Positions 18,652 through 27,151 of a stretch of DNA of 64,000 bases are shown in pieces. The notes beneath the pieces are model-generated. The model ran no database searches. It was not told the origin of the DNA and saw only the letters and a program-made list of their open reading frames with translations. Source of the stretch: Xylanimonas ulmi (lineage in GTDB: Bacteria; Actinomycetota; Actinomycetes; Actinomycetales; Cellulomonadaceae); NCBI RefSeq assembly GCF_004216535.1, contig NZ_SGWX01000001.1:3720001-3784000 (forward strand), read 5' to 3'. Position 1 is the first letter of the stretch, and each line of letters starts with the position of its first letter. The translations under genes were made by a program, and so were the position numbers.

Positions 18652-20550
18652 ATGGACACACTCGGCCTCGCGCCGTGGCTCGTCGGGTTCCCGCTGCTGG
18701 GCGCCGCGATCCTGCTGCTGGGCGGACGGCGCACCGACCGCTGGGGGCACTGGCTCGGCGTGCTGACCTCGACGGCGAGCTTCGCCGCCGGGCTCGCGCT
18801 GCTGCTCGACGTGCTCGCCCAGCCGGCCACCGACCGTGTGGGCATCGCCTCGCTCGGCACGTGGATCGACGCCGGGGCGCTGCACGTCGACGCGGCGCTG
18901 CGGATCGACCCGCTGTCGCTGACCTTCGTGCTGCTCGTGACGTTCGTCGGCACGCTCATCCACGTCTACTCCGTGGCCTACATGGAGCACGACGGCTCGC
19001 GGCGCCGGTTCTTCGGGTACCTCAACCTGTTCGTCGCCGCGATGCTGCTGCTGGTGCTCGCCGACTCCTACCTGCTGTTGTTCGTCGGCTGGGAGGGCGT
19101 GGGCCTGGCCTCGTTCCTGCTCATCGGGTTCTGGGACCACAAGGTCGAGAACGCGGTGGCGGGCAAGAAGGCCTTCGTGATGAACCGCGTGGGCGACATG
19201 GGCCTCATCGTCGCGATGATGATCATGGTCTGGCAGGTCGGGTCGGTGAGCTTCGACGACGTGCTGGGCGCCGCGGACGGCCTGGGCGCCGGCGTCGCCA
19301 CCGCCATCGGGCTCATGCTGCTGCTGGCCGCGTGCGGCAAGTCGGCGCAGTTCCCGCTGCAGGCCTGGCTGGGCGACGCGATGGCGGGCCCGACGCCGGT
19401 CTCCGCGCTCATCCACGCGGCCACCATGGTCACCGCGGGGGTGTACCTGCTGGTGCGCAGCGCCCCGGTGCTGGAGGCCGCGCCGACCGCGCAGCTGGTG
19501 ATCGTCATCGTCGGCGCCGTGACGCTGCTGTTCGGCGCCGTCGTCGGCTGTGCGAAGGACGACATCAAAAAGGCGCTCGCGGCCTCGACCATGTCGCAGA
19601 TCGGCTACATGATGCTCGCGGCGGGCCTGGGGCCGATCGGCTACGCGTTCGCGATCTTCCACCTGGTCACGCACGGCTTCTTCAAGGCCGGGCTGTTCCT
19701 CGGCGCGGGCAGCGTCATGCACGCCATGGACGACAGCGTCGACATGCGGCGGTTCGGTGGGCTGTCTCGCGTGCTGCCCGTCACGGCGATCACGATGGGG
19801 CTGGGCTGGCTCGCGATCCTCGGCGTCCCGCCGTTCTCGGGCTTCTGGTCCAAGGACAAGATCATCGAGGCGGCGTTCGTCGGCGAAGGCTGGCGACCAT
19901 GGGTCTTCGGCCTGGTCGCGCTGCTCGGCGCGGGCATCACGGCGTTCTACATGTCGCGCCTGTTCTTCATGACGTTCGCGGGCCGGCGGCGCTGGCCCCG
20001 CCACGGCGGGCAGGAGACGCACCCGCACGAGTCCCCGGCGCTCATGCGCTGGCCCATGATCGTGCTCGCGCTCGGCTCGGTGGCCCTCGGGTTCCTGCTG
20101 CAGCTCGGCGGCCGGTTCACCACGTGGCTGGAGCCGGTGACCGGGCACGCCGAGCACGGCGAGCCCGTCCTGCCGGTGTGGCTCATCATGACGGCGACGC
20201 TGCTGCTCGTGCTGGCGGGCGCGTGGCTCGCGTTCCGCCTGTACGCGATCGGGCCCGTGCCCGTCGAGGCGCCCACGTCGAACGTCCTGGTGCGCGCGGC
20301 CCGCCGCGACCTGTACCAAGACCCGCTCAACGAGACCGTCGTCATGCTGCCCGGCCAGGTGGTCACGCGCACGCTCGTGTACGCCGACCGCACCGCCGTC
20401 GACGCAGCGTTCCTGCAGCTCGCCTCGGGCGTGCGCAGATCGGGCGACGGGCTGCGGCGGCTCCAGAACGGCTACGTCCGGACCTATGCGGCCACGTCGC
20501 TCGGAGGCCTGCTCGTGGTCGCCGGCGTCGTGTGGGCCCTGGCCGGCTGA
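18652..20550 (+). CDS. nuoL: NADH-quinone oxidoreductase subunit L
   Basis: 632 aa starting [10 protein letters not shown], about 16 membrane helices. Proton-antiporter (MrpA/ND5) motifs: [20 protein letters not shown], the lysine-bearing [20 protein letters not shown], and [14 protein letters not shown]. The C-terminus carries the lateral helix region and final anchor helix. It is the distal proton-pumping subunit. Confidence 0.97.
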   Translation: MDTLGLAPWLVGFPLLGAAILLLGGRRTDRWGHWLGVLTSTASFAAGLALLLDVLAQPATDRVGIASLGTWIDAGALHVDAALRIDPLSLTFVLLVTFVGTLIHVYSVAYMEHDGSRRRFFGYLNLFVAAMLLLVLADSYLLLFVGWEGVGLASFLLIGFWDHKVENAVAGKKAFVMNRVGDMGLIVAMMIMVWQVGSVSFDDVLGAADGLGAGVATAIGLMLLLAACGKSAQFPLQAWLGDAMAGPTPVSALIHAATMVTAGVYLLVRSAPVLEAAPTAQLVIVIVGAVTLLFGAVVGCAKDDIKKALAASTMSQIGYMMLAAGLGPIGYAFAIFHLVTHGFFKAGLFLGAGSVMHAMDDSVDMRRFGGLSRVLPVTAITMGLGWLAILGVPPFSGFWSKDKIIEAAFVGEGWRPWVFGLVALLGAGITAFYMSRLFFMTFAGRRRWPRHGGQETHPHESPALMRWPMIVLALGSVALGFLLQLGGRFTTWLEPVTGHAEHGEPVLPVWLIMTATLLLVLAGAWLAFRLYAIGPVPVEAPTSNVLVRAARRDLYQDPLNETVVMLPGQVVTRTLVYADRTAVDAAFLQLASGVRRSGDGLRRLQNGYVRTYAATSLGGLLVVAGVVWALAG

Positions 20551-20565
20551 GGAAGGACACGAGAC

Positions 20566-22176
20566 ATGAGCTTCCCCTGGCTGACCGTCCTCATCGCGTG
20601 GCCGCTCGTGGCCGCGCTCGCGACCGCGCTCACCGGCCGTGGCCGGGGCCGCCCCGCCCCGGGCGGGGTGGCCTCCTACGGTCCGGGCTCGGGCGCGTTC
20701 GGCGCCCCGGCCGCGCGCTGGGTCGCGCTCGTCGGCTCGCTCGTCGAGGTGGCGCTGCTGGTCGGCGCGTTCCTCGCGTTCGACACCGCACGCGCCGCCG
20801 AGCACCAGCTCGTCGAGGCCCACTCGTGGATCCCGAGCATCGGGGCCAGCTACGCCGTCGGCGTCGATGGCGTCGGCCTGCTGCTGATCGCGCTCTCGGT
20901 GGGACTGGTGCCGCTGGTGATCCTCGCGGCGTGGCGGGAGCAGGGCGGCGACCACCCACGGCTGCGCTCCTACCTCGCCACGGTGCTGGTGCTCGAGGCG
21001 TTCATGGTCGCGGTGTTCGCGGCGCGCGACGTCTTCCTGTTCTACGTGCTGTTCGAGGCCATGCTGATCCCGGCCTACTTCCTCATCGGCGGGTTCGGGC
21101 AGGGCGCGCAGCGCCGCTACGCCGCGGTCAAGTTCCTGCTGTTCTCGCTCGCGGGCGGCCTGGTCATGCTCGTGGCGGTCATCGCGCTGTACCTGCAGGT
21201 GCCCGCGGCCGAGCGCGGACCCGAGACGTTCCTGACCGCGAACCTCGCGGCCACCGCGGGCGGCCTCGACACGACCGCCGGGCGCCTGATGTTCTGCGCG
21301 TTCTTCCTCGCGTTCGCCATCAAGGCGCCCATGGTCCCCGTGCACACCTGGCTGCCCGACGTCAGCGAGAACGCGACCCCGGGCACGTCGACGTTGCTGA
21401 TCTGCGTGCTCGACAAGGTGGGCACCTTCGGGATGCTCACGCTGTGCCTGCCGCTCTTCCCCGAGGCCGCGCGCTGGGCGGCGCCCGTGATCGTGGCGCT
21501 CGCGGTCGTCTCGATCCTGTACGGCGCGATCCTCGCCATCGGGCAGAGCGACCTGCTCCGGCTGGTGGGCTACACCTCGGTGTCCCACTTCGGGTTCATC
21601 ATCCTGGGCATCTTCACCTTCACCGCTACCGGCACGGCCGGGGCGAGCCTCATGATGCTCAACCACGGCATCTCGACGGGCGCGCTGTTCCTCATCGCGG
21701 GCTTCGCGATCGCGCGGCACCCCCAGCGCAGCCAGCGCATCGCCGACTACGGCGGCCTGCGCACGGTCGCCCCCATCCTGGGCGGCAGCTTCCTCGTCGC
21801 GGGCCTGTCGGCGGCGGCGCTGCCGGGCCTGGCCACGTTCGTCTCCGAGATCCTGGTGTTCCTGGGGGCGTTCGCGGCCCACCACGCCGCGGCCCTGGTC
21901 GCGGCGCCCGCCGTGGTGCTCGCCGCGGTCTACGTGCTGCTGACCTATCAGCGCATGTTCACCGGGCAGGTCCCGGCCACGCTCACGGCCGACGGGCCGG
22001 TCCGCGACCTCGACGCGCGCGAGCGCACCGTCGCCGGCGTGTTCGTCGCGGCCCTGCTGGTGTTGGGGTTCATCCCCAGCCTCGGCCTGCGCTACGTCGA
22101 CCCCCCGGCGGCGACGACCGTCGAGCAGGTCGGCGTGAGCGATCCCCTCAGCGTCCACACGGAGGTGGCGGCGTGA
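20566..22176 (+). CDS. nuoM: NADH-quinone oxidoreductase subunit M
   Basis: 536 aa, about 14 membrane helices. ND4-type motifs: FYVLFEAMLIPAYFLIGGFG, the AIKAPMVPVHTWLPDVSE block with the channel Lys, and GYTSVSHFGFI. It has its own ribosome binding site, GGAAGGACA, 15 bp after the nuoL stop. It is a proton-pumping subunit. Confidence 0.97.
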   Translation: MSFPWLTVLIAWPLVAALATALTGRGRGRPAPGGVASYGPGSGAFGAPAARWVALVGSLVEVALLVGAFLAFDTARAAEHQLVEAHSWIPSIGASYAVGVDGVGLLLIALSVGLVPLVILAAWREQGGDHPRLRSYLATVLVLEAFMVAVFAARDVFLFYVLFEAMLIPAYFLIGGFGQGAQRRYAAVKFLLFSLAGGLVMLVAVIALYLQVPAAERGPETFLTANLAATAGGLDTTAGRLMFCAFFLAFAIKAPMVPVHTWLPDVSENATPGTSTLLICVLDKVGTFGMLTLCLPLFPEAARWAAPVIVALAVVSILYGAILAIGQSDLLRLVGYTSVSHFGFIILGIFTFTATGTAGASLMMLNHGISTGALFLIAGFAIARHPQRSQRIADYGGLRTVAPILGGSFLVAGLSAAALPGLATFVSEILVFLGAFAAHHAAALVAAPAVVLAAVYVLLTYQRMFTGQVPATLTADGPVRDLDARERTVAGVFVAALLVLGFIPSLGLRYVDPPAATTVEQVGVSDPLSVHTEVAA

Positions 22177-23909
22177 ACGACTTCATCCCTCCGCTCATCG
22201 ACTGGGCGGCCATCTCGCCGGTGCTCGTGGTGCTCGGCGCGGGCGTCGTCGGCGTGCTGGTCGAGGCGTTCGTGCCCGCGCGGGCGCGGCGCGCCGTCCA
22301 GCTGACGCTGACACTGGGCGCGCTCGCGGGCGCCGTCGTCGCCGTCGGGCTGCTGTGGGACAGCGTGCACGCCGGTCCGCGCCTGGCCGTCGGCGACAGC
22401 TACGACCTGACGCCGTTCGGCCTGGCCATCCAGGGCATCGTCGCGGTGCTCGCGTTCCTGGCCGTGCTGGTCATGGCCGATCGCAGCGGCGGGCAGGACG
22501 CCTTCGCGCCCACGGCCGCGGCCGTGCCGGGCAGCCGGTACGAGGAGGAGGCGCGCCGCGCGGGCCTGCAGCAGACCGAGGTGTACCCGCTCGCGCTGTT
22601 CTCCACGGGCGGCATGCTGCTGTTCGCCGCGACCGACGACCTCGTGGTGCTCTTCATCGCGCTCGAGGTGCTCAGCCTGCCGCTGTACGTGCTGTGCGCG
22701 ACCGCGCGCCGCCGCCGACTGCTGAGCCAGGAGGCCGCGTTCAAGTACTTCCTGCTCGGCGCGTTCGCCTCGGCGCTGACGGTGTTCGGCATCGCGCTGC
22801 TGTACGGCTTCGCGGGCTCGGTGCACCTGCCGGCCATCGCCGACGCGCTCGCGGGCCGCGGCGACTCCCCGCTGCAGGGCCTGCACGTCCTGGCGGTCGC
22901 GGGCATCGTGCTCGTCGCGGGCGGCCTGCTGTTCAAGATCGGCGCGGCGCCGTTCCACACGTGGACGCCCGACGTGTACACCGGCGCTCCCACGCCGATC
23001 ACCGGGTTCATGGCGGCGTGCACCAAGGCGGCCGCCGTCGGCGCGCTCGTGCGTGTGCTGTTCTACCTGGGCGAGGGATTCGACGCCGCCACCCGGCACG
23101 AGGTCCAGGTGCTGCTGTGGTCGGTGGCGATCGCGACCATGGCGATCGGCACCATCGTCGGCGTCGTGCAGACCGACATCAAGCGACTGCTGGCCTACTC
23201 CTCGATCGCGCACGCGGGCTTCATCCTGGTCGCGCTCGTCGGGTTCGGCGCCGCCGCCGCCAGCGCCGTGCTGTTCTACCTGTTGGCCTACGGTCTGGCG
23301 ACGGTCGGCGCGTTCGCCGTCGTGACGCTGGTGCGCGAGCGCCTGACGACCGGCGGCGGCGACGAGCACGACGCCGTCATCCTCGGTGAGGCGACGCACC
23401 TGGCGCAGTGGGCGGGCCTGGGGCGCAAGGCCCCGTGGCTCACGGCGGCCTTCGCGGTGTTCCTGCTGTCGATGGCGGGCATCCCGCTCACGGCGGGCTT
23501 CGTGGCGAAGTTCGGGGTCTTCTCCGCGGCGGTCGACGCCGGGGCGTGGCCGCTCGCGCTCATCGGCGTGCTCGCCTCGGCCGTCTCGGTGTTCTTCTAC
23601 GTGCGCGTCATCGTGCTCATGGTGCTGACGCCGGCGCCCGACGCCGGGCTCGGCGATGGCGCCGCGAGGCAGGCCGACTCGGGCGCCGCGACCAGCGCGC
23701 GGGCAGGTGAGGCAGGTGGGACGGGTGGTGCGGCGGGCGCGACGGCGACGCTCGCGCGCCCCGCGGCGCGCGCCGTCGTCACGGTCATGACCGGGTGGGG
23801 TCCCGCGGCCGTCGTGGTCGCGCTGTGCGCGATCGGCGTCGTCCTGCTGGGCGTGCTGCCCGCCTCGGTTCTCGATCTTGCCGCTGGGGCGGCTAAGTTC
23901 GTGCCGTGA
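22173..23909 (+). CDS. nuoN: NADH-quinone oxidoreductase subunit N
   Basis: 578 aa from the GTG overlapping the nuoM stop. ND2-type motifs: LFIALEVLSLPLYVL, FKIGAAPFHTWTPDVYTGAP and LLAYSSIAHAGFILVAL. It is longer than the enterobacterial protein because of extra loop segments near residues 108-125 and 500-525. It is the proton-pumping subunit next to NuoK and overlaps the prenyltransferase gene by four bases. Confidence 0.96.
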   Translation: MNDFIPPLIDWAAISPVLVVLGAGVVGVLVEAFVPARARRAVQLTLTLGALAGAVVAVGLLWDSVHAGPRLAVGDSYDLTPFGLAIQGIVAVLAFLAVLVMADRSGGQDAFAPTAAAVPGSRYEEEARRAGLQQTEVYPLALFSTGGMLLFAATDDLVVLFIALEVLSLPLYVLCATARRRRLLSQEAAFKYFLLGAFASALTVFGIALLYGFAGSVHLPAIADALAGRGDSPLQGLHVLAVAGIVLVAGGLLFKIGAAPFHTWTPDVYTGAPTPITGFMAACTKAAAVGALVRVLFYLGEGFDAATRHEVQVLLWSVAIATMAIGTIVGVVQTDIKRLLAYSSIAHAGFILVALVGFGAAAASAVLFYLLAYGLATVGAFAVVTLVRERLTTGGGDEHDAVILGEATHLAQWAGLGRKAPWLTAAFAVFLLSMAGIPLTAGFVAKFGVFSAAVDAGAWPLALIGVLASAVSVFFYVRVIVLMVLTPAPDAGLGDGAARQADSGAATSARAGEAGGTGGAAGATATLARPAARAVVTVMTGWGPAAVVVALCAIGVVLLGVLPASVLDLAAGAAKFVP

Positions 23910-24994
23910 GCCTGCCCCCCGAGCCCAGCGTCGCGCCCGACTCCCGCTCCCGTGAGCCCGCGCCGTACGACGCGGACGCCCTGGGGGCGAACGTGGCCAC
24001 CGTCATCCCGATGTCCGACTCCGCGCTCGCGGCGCGCCTGACGGAGCGGATGGGCCTGGTCGAGCAGGCGCTGGCCGACGCCGTCGCGAGCGCCGACCGG
24101 CTCGCCGACGACGTCTCGCACCACCTTGTCGCCGCGGGGGGCAAGCGGCTGCGTCCCTTTCTGACCCTCCTGGCGGGCGAGCTCGGCGACGGGTCGCGCC
24201 GCGAGCTCGTCGACGCCGCCATCGTCGTCGAGCTCACGCACCTGGCCTCGCTGTATCACGACGACGTCATGGACTCGGCGCCGCTGCGACGGGGCGCGCC
24301 CAGCGTGCACTCGGTGTGGGGCAACTCGGTCGCGATCCTCGTCGGCGACCTGCTGTTCGCCCGGGCGTCGGCGCGCGTGGCGGGGCTCGGACCGCAGGCG
24401 GTGCGCATCCAGGCCGAGACGTTCGAGCGGCTGTGCCTGGGCCAGCTTCACGAGACCACCGGACCGTCCGCGGCCGAGGACCCGGTGGCGCACTACCTCC
24501 AGGTTCTCGCCGACAAGACGGCCTCGCTGCTGGCGACCTCCGCGCGGCTGGGGGCGATGTTCGGCGGGGCGCCGCAGCAGGCGGTCGAGATCGTCGCCGC
24601 GTACGGAGAGAAGGTCGGGGTCGCGTTCCAGCTCGCCGACGACGTGCTCGACCTGACGTCGTCGGGCGCCGAGTCGGGCAAGACGCCCGGCACCGACCTG
24701 CGCGAGGGCATTGCCACCATGCCGGTGCTGTTGCTGCGCCAACGCGCCGCGCGCGCGGGGGCTGCGGCGCAGGACGTGGCGCTGGTCGCGGACCTGGACG
24801 GGGACCTGGAGTCGGACGCCGCGCTGGCCGACGTCGTCGAGCGGCTGCGGGCCCACGACGTGCTGCGCGAGACGCGCGACCTGGCGGTGCGGTACGCGCG
24901 TGAGGCGGCCGCCGAGCTGGCGCCGCTGCCCTCCGGGCCTGTCAAGGAGGCACTGGAGGCCTTCGCCGAGGCGCTGGCGGATCGCGCCGCCTGA
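23906..24994 (+). CDS. long-chain polyprenyl diphosphate synthase (menaquinone side chain)
   Basis: 362 aa from the GTG overlapping the nuoN stop (GTGA). All-trans prenyltransferase signatures: first aspartate-rich motif YHDDVMDSAPLRRG, the GGKRLRPFL substrate region, and second motif FQLADDVLDLTS. The residues before the first motif (ELTHLASLYHDD) are small, fitting a long-chain (hepta- to nonaprenyl) enzyme. Coupling to nuo and proximity to menG/menJ suggest it makes the menaquinone tail. Mycobacterial grcC1 sits similarly beside menJ. Confidence 0.9.
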   Translation: MSLPPEPSVAPDSRSREPAPYDADALGANVATVIPMSDSALAARLTERMGLVEQALADAVASADRLADDVSHHLVAAGGKRLRPFLTLLAGELGDGSRRELVDAAIVVELTHLASLYHDDVMDSAPLRRGAPSVHSVWGNSVAILVGDLLFARASARVAGLGPQAVRIQAETFERLCLGQLHETTGPSAAEDPVAHYLQVLADKTASLLATSARLGAMFGGAPQQAVEIVAAYGEKVGVAFQLADDVLDLTSSGAESGKTPGTDLREGIATMPVLLLRQRAARAGAAAQDVALVADLDGDLESDAALADVVERLRAHDVLRETRDLAVRYAREAAAELAPLPSGPVKEALEAFAEALADRAA

Positions 24995-25007
24995 GACGCT
25001 CGGGCGG
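24987..25007 (+). terminator. hairpin at the end of the nuo operon
   Basis: A 9-bp stem with a 3-nt loop (CCGCCTGAG / CTCGGGCGG, one T-G wobble) spans the stop codon of the prenyltransferase gene. No U-run follows, which is common in high-GC actinobacteria. It could terminate the long nuo transcript or only protect its 3' end. Confidence 0.4.
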
Positions 25008-25212
25008 ATCAGTCCCTCAACGGCCGTCCGGGGTCCGCAAGCGCGACCGTGAGCCTGGCCCGCGCCGCCCGACCACCCCTAGCCTCCTGGGAGCAGGCCC
25101 GTGGGCGCGCCTCGCGCTCGGGGCGGAGGCTTCGGCGGTGGGAGGAGCGTGCGACCACGGGGGCGTGCAGCCGTCGCTCGCCCTGCGCCGCTCGGGTGCT
25201 CCTTGCGGACGC

Positions 25213-25572
25213 TCAGCTCGGCTCGCGGTCCGGGGCGGTCTGAACCGCGGACCCGCGGGTCAGGTCCCACCGGGCGAAACTGCCGGCGGGGGCCTCGAGC
25301 ACCGCGGCCGCGCCACGCCGTCCGCGCGGGGCGGACCAGGGCCGCAGGACGATGACGTCGAGCACGGCTCCCTCGGGGGTGAGGAAGGCGACGTCGAGCG
25401 GGACGCGCATGCCGACGCCGTGGACCGAGGCGCAGGGGCGCAGGAGGAGCGCCGCGGGCAGGGCGCGGCGCGCGAGCATCCCGCGGGCGCGTCGCGCCCA
25501 CGTGTCGGCGATCTCGACCATGGCGGTCGTCCGACCGTCGATCACGAGGCGATGCCGGGAGGGTCGCGGCAT
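25213..25572 (-). CDS. DUF192 family protein
   Basis: 119 aa. The DUF192 pattern is clear: an N-terminal VEIADTWARRARGMLARRAL segment (RARGML core), the SVHGVGMRVPLDVAFL centre and a C-terminal AAAVLEAPAGSFARWDL. The molecular function of the family is not established. No signal peptide is seen, so it is probably cytoplasmic. The start has an excellent GAAGGAGGT ribosome binding site. It is divergent from the Tad operon. Confidence 0.8.
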   Translation of the reverse strand: MPRPSRHRLVIDGRTTAMVEIADTWARRARGMLARRALPAALLLRPCASVHGVGMRVPLDVAFLTPEGAVLDVIVLRPWSAPRGRRGAAAVLEAPAGSFARWDLTRGSAVQTAPDREPS

Positions 25573-25581
25573 GTGACCTCC

Positions 25582-25609
25582 TTCACTAAGGACCTGCTAG
25601 CCTGCTAAT
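25582..25609 (+). promoter_or_regulatory. weak candidate promoter for the Tad operon
   Basis: TTCACT (25582-25587) and GCTAAT (25604-25609) are separated by 16 bp in the gap between the divergent DUF192 gene and the first Tad-locus gene. The match to a housekeeping consensus is modest. The DUF192 ribosome binding site overlaps this segment on the other strand. Confidence 0.25.
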
Positions 25610-25681
25610 CGCCTGAGAGTAACGTCGATCTGACCTGAGAAACATCTGTGACTCATGGGACCGAGCAACGGAGGCGCACCT

Positions 25682-26449
25682 GTGGACGGAACCGTCGTCG
25701 CGATCGGTGCGCCCGAGACGCTGCCGCCGACGGTGCGGGCCGTGCCGTGCGAGCCCCGGGACGTCGTGGACGCCGTGCGGTCCGTCCACGATGACGTGCT
25801 GCTCGCGGTCCGGGACGCCAAGTCTCGTCGGGTCGCTCGGTCGGTGCGTCTCGCGCTCGGCGCCGAGCGGATCGGCATCCTCCACACGCCGACGCCCTAC
25901 ACCGCGTGGATCGCGACGGTGCTGATGCTGGGCTCCATGCCCGCCGACGTGGCGCTGTCGAGGTCGGCCGGGGTGGCGCGCGCGGTGTCCGAGGTGCTGC
26001 GCACGCGGGTCGTCCTCTCCAATGTCGCCGCGCTCGCCAACCCGTCCCCCACGTTGCGCCAGCACCTGGCAGGGACGTTCTGGCGCACGCGATTCCTCGT
26101 GGACCTGACCGCGGGGTCGGTCACGGCCCTGTCGGGCGCGCTGGACGCCACCTCCCCGCTCGTCGTGGTCGCCCGGTCGGCGAAGCCGGTCGTCAGGGAC
26201 CTGGAGGTCGGCTGGCCGGACCGGCGTGTGGATGTCGGCGTCGTCGAGGCCGGGTGGAAGGCCTCGCGGTGGGTCGAGGTGACGACCCTCGACGAGGTTC
26301 GATGGAACGAGGTCAGCGGCCAGTTGCGCCAGGAGCGCGCGCCGCAGTGCGTCTCCTGTGACCGGCCGGGATCGAGGCCGGCCTGTCTGTTCTGCGACAT
26401 CCCGCTTCCGTCAGCCTCCACGACGCAGCCGGCGGGAGCCCACGCGTGA
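25682..26449 (+). CDS. unknown Tad-locus protein with C-terminal Cys4 motif
   Basis: 255 aa from the GTG at 25682, chosen because GGAGG lies 7 bp upstream; an ATG at 25655 has no such site. I do not recognise the family. The N-terminal ~210 residues are mixed alpha/beta with a hydrophobic segment near residue 75 and no signal peptide. The C-terminus has Cys223-x2-Cys226-x8-Cys235-x2-Cys238, a likely zinc knuckle. It overlaps cpaB (GTGA), so it is the first gene of the pilus operon and probably contributes to pilus assembly or its control. Confidence 0.7.
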   Translation: MDGTVVAIGAPETLPPTVRAVPCEPRDVVDAVRSVHDDVLLAVRDAKSRRVARSVRLALGAERIGILHTPTPYTAWIATVLMLGSMPADVALSRSAGVARAVSEVLRTRVVLSNVAALANPSPTLRQHLAGTFWRTRFLVDLTAGSVTALSGALDATSPLVVVARSAKPVVRDLEVGWPDRRVDVGVVEAGWKASRWVEVTTLDEVRWNEVSGQLRQERAPQCVSCDRPGSRPACLFCDIPLPSASTTQPAGAHA

Positions 26450-27150
26450 ACCCTCGCAAGCGCCGAGGCGTGCTGCTGCTGACCCTGACGGGAGTCTGTG
26501 CGATCGCGGTGTTCCTGGGTGTCATGTCGTATGTCGGCTCCGTCAGCTCGCAGGTCGGCCCCATGACGAGCGTGGTGAGGCTCGCGCGGGACGTCGAGGC
26601 GTACCAGCCGATCGAACCCGACATGCTTGAGGAGGTCGACGTGCCCGAGCGATGGGTCGCCGACGGGACGGTGTCCGACGTCGCGGCGACGGCGGGCCTG
26701 GTCGCCGCAGCCCCTTATCGCAAGGGCGCGACGGTCCAGGCCGGGATGCTCATACCCCGCCCCGGCGTGCAGCCGGGGTACCGCGAGGTCGCGATCATCG
26801 TCGACGCCGAGACGGGCGTCGCAGGCAAGGTCAGCCCCGGTGACCACGTCGACATCATCGCCACGGTCGCCGGCAGCCAGCAGGAGGAGCGGCCGCGCTC
26901 CGAGCTGTGGGTCTCCAACGCCCTGGTGCTGGAGGTCGGCCTCCCGACAGACACGGAGCGGGAGGGCCTCGACGGCACGTTCACCTCAACCCAGGGAGTG
27001 CCGGTGACCTTCGCGCTGACCACACAGGACGCGCTGCGCCTCGCCTACGGCGAGAGCTTCTCGGTCAAGCTCCGCCTCGCTCTGCGGGGGGCGGGCGACG
27101 ACGAGCCCACGCCCGAGGGCGAACGGGTGTTCACGGTGGAGGGGACCTGA
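26446..27150 (+). CDS. cpaB: Flp pilus assembly protein CpaB/RcpC-like (SAF domain)
   Basis: 234 aa. One N-terminal membrane helix (about 9-30) is followed by a SAF domain: VVRLARDVEAYQPIEPDMLEEV, core RDVEAYQPIEPDML, then YRKGATVQAGML. A C-terminal RcpC-type domain contains GVAGKVSPGDHVDIIATV. In Tad systems CpaB is an envelope-side assembly factor. The start overlaps the preceding stop. It is shorter than proteobacterial CpaB, as expected without an outer membrane. Confidence 0.85.
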   Translation: MNPRKRRGVLLLTLTGVCAIAVFLGVMSYVGSVSSQVGPMTSVVRLARDVEAYQPIEPDMLEEVDVPERWVADGTVSDVAATAGLVAAAPYRKGATVQAGMLIPRPGVQPGYREVAIIVDAETGVAGKVSPGDHVDIIATVAGSQQEERPRSELWVSNALVLEVGLPTDTEREGLDGTFTSTQGVPVTFALTTQDALRLAYGESFSVKLRLALRGAGDDEPTPEGERVFTVEGT

Positions 27151-27151
27151 C

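Noticed and set aside
18637-22158. A very long open frame (about 1170 codons) on the minus strand opposite nuoL/nuoM
   Set aside because: It is a shadow of high-GC codon bias; its translation is Arg/Gln/His/Asp-rich with no domain, and the plus strand holds unmistakable nuo genes.
25049-25355. Small plus-strand frames opposite the DUF192 gene, with TAGCCT at 25080-25085 as a possible promoter
   Set aside because: Gly/Arg/Pro-rich translations without family features; the DUF192 frame on the other strand is convincing.
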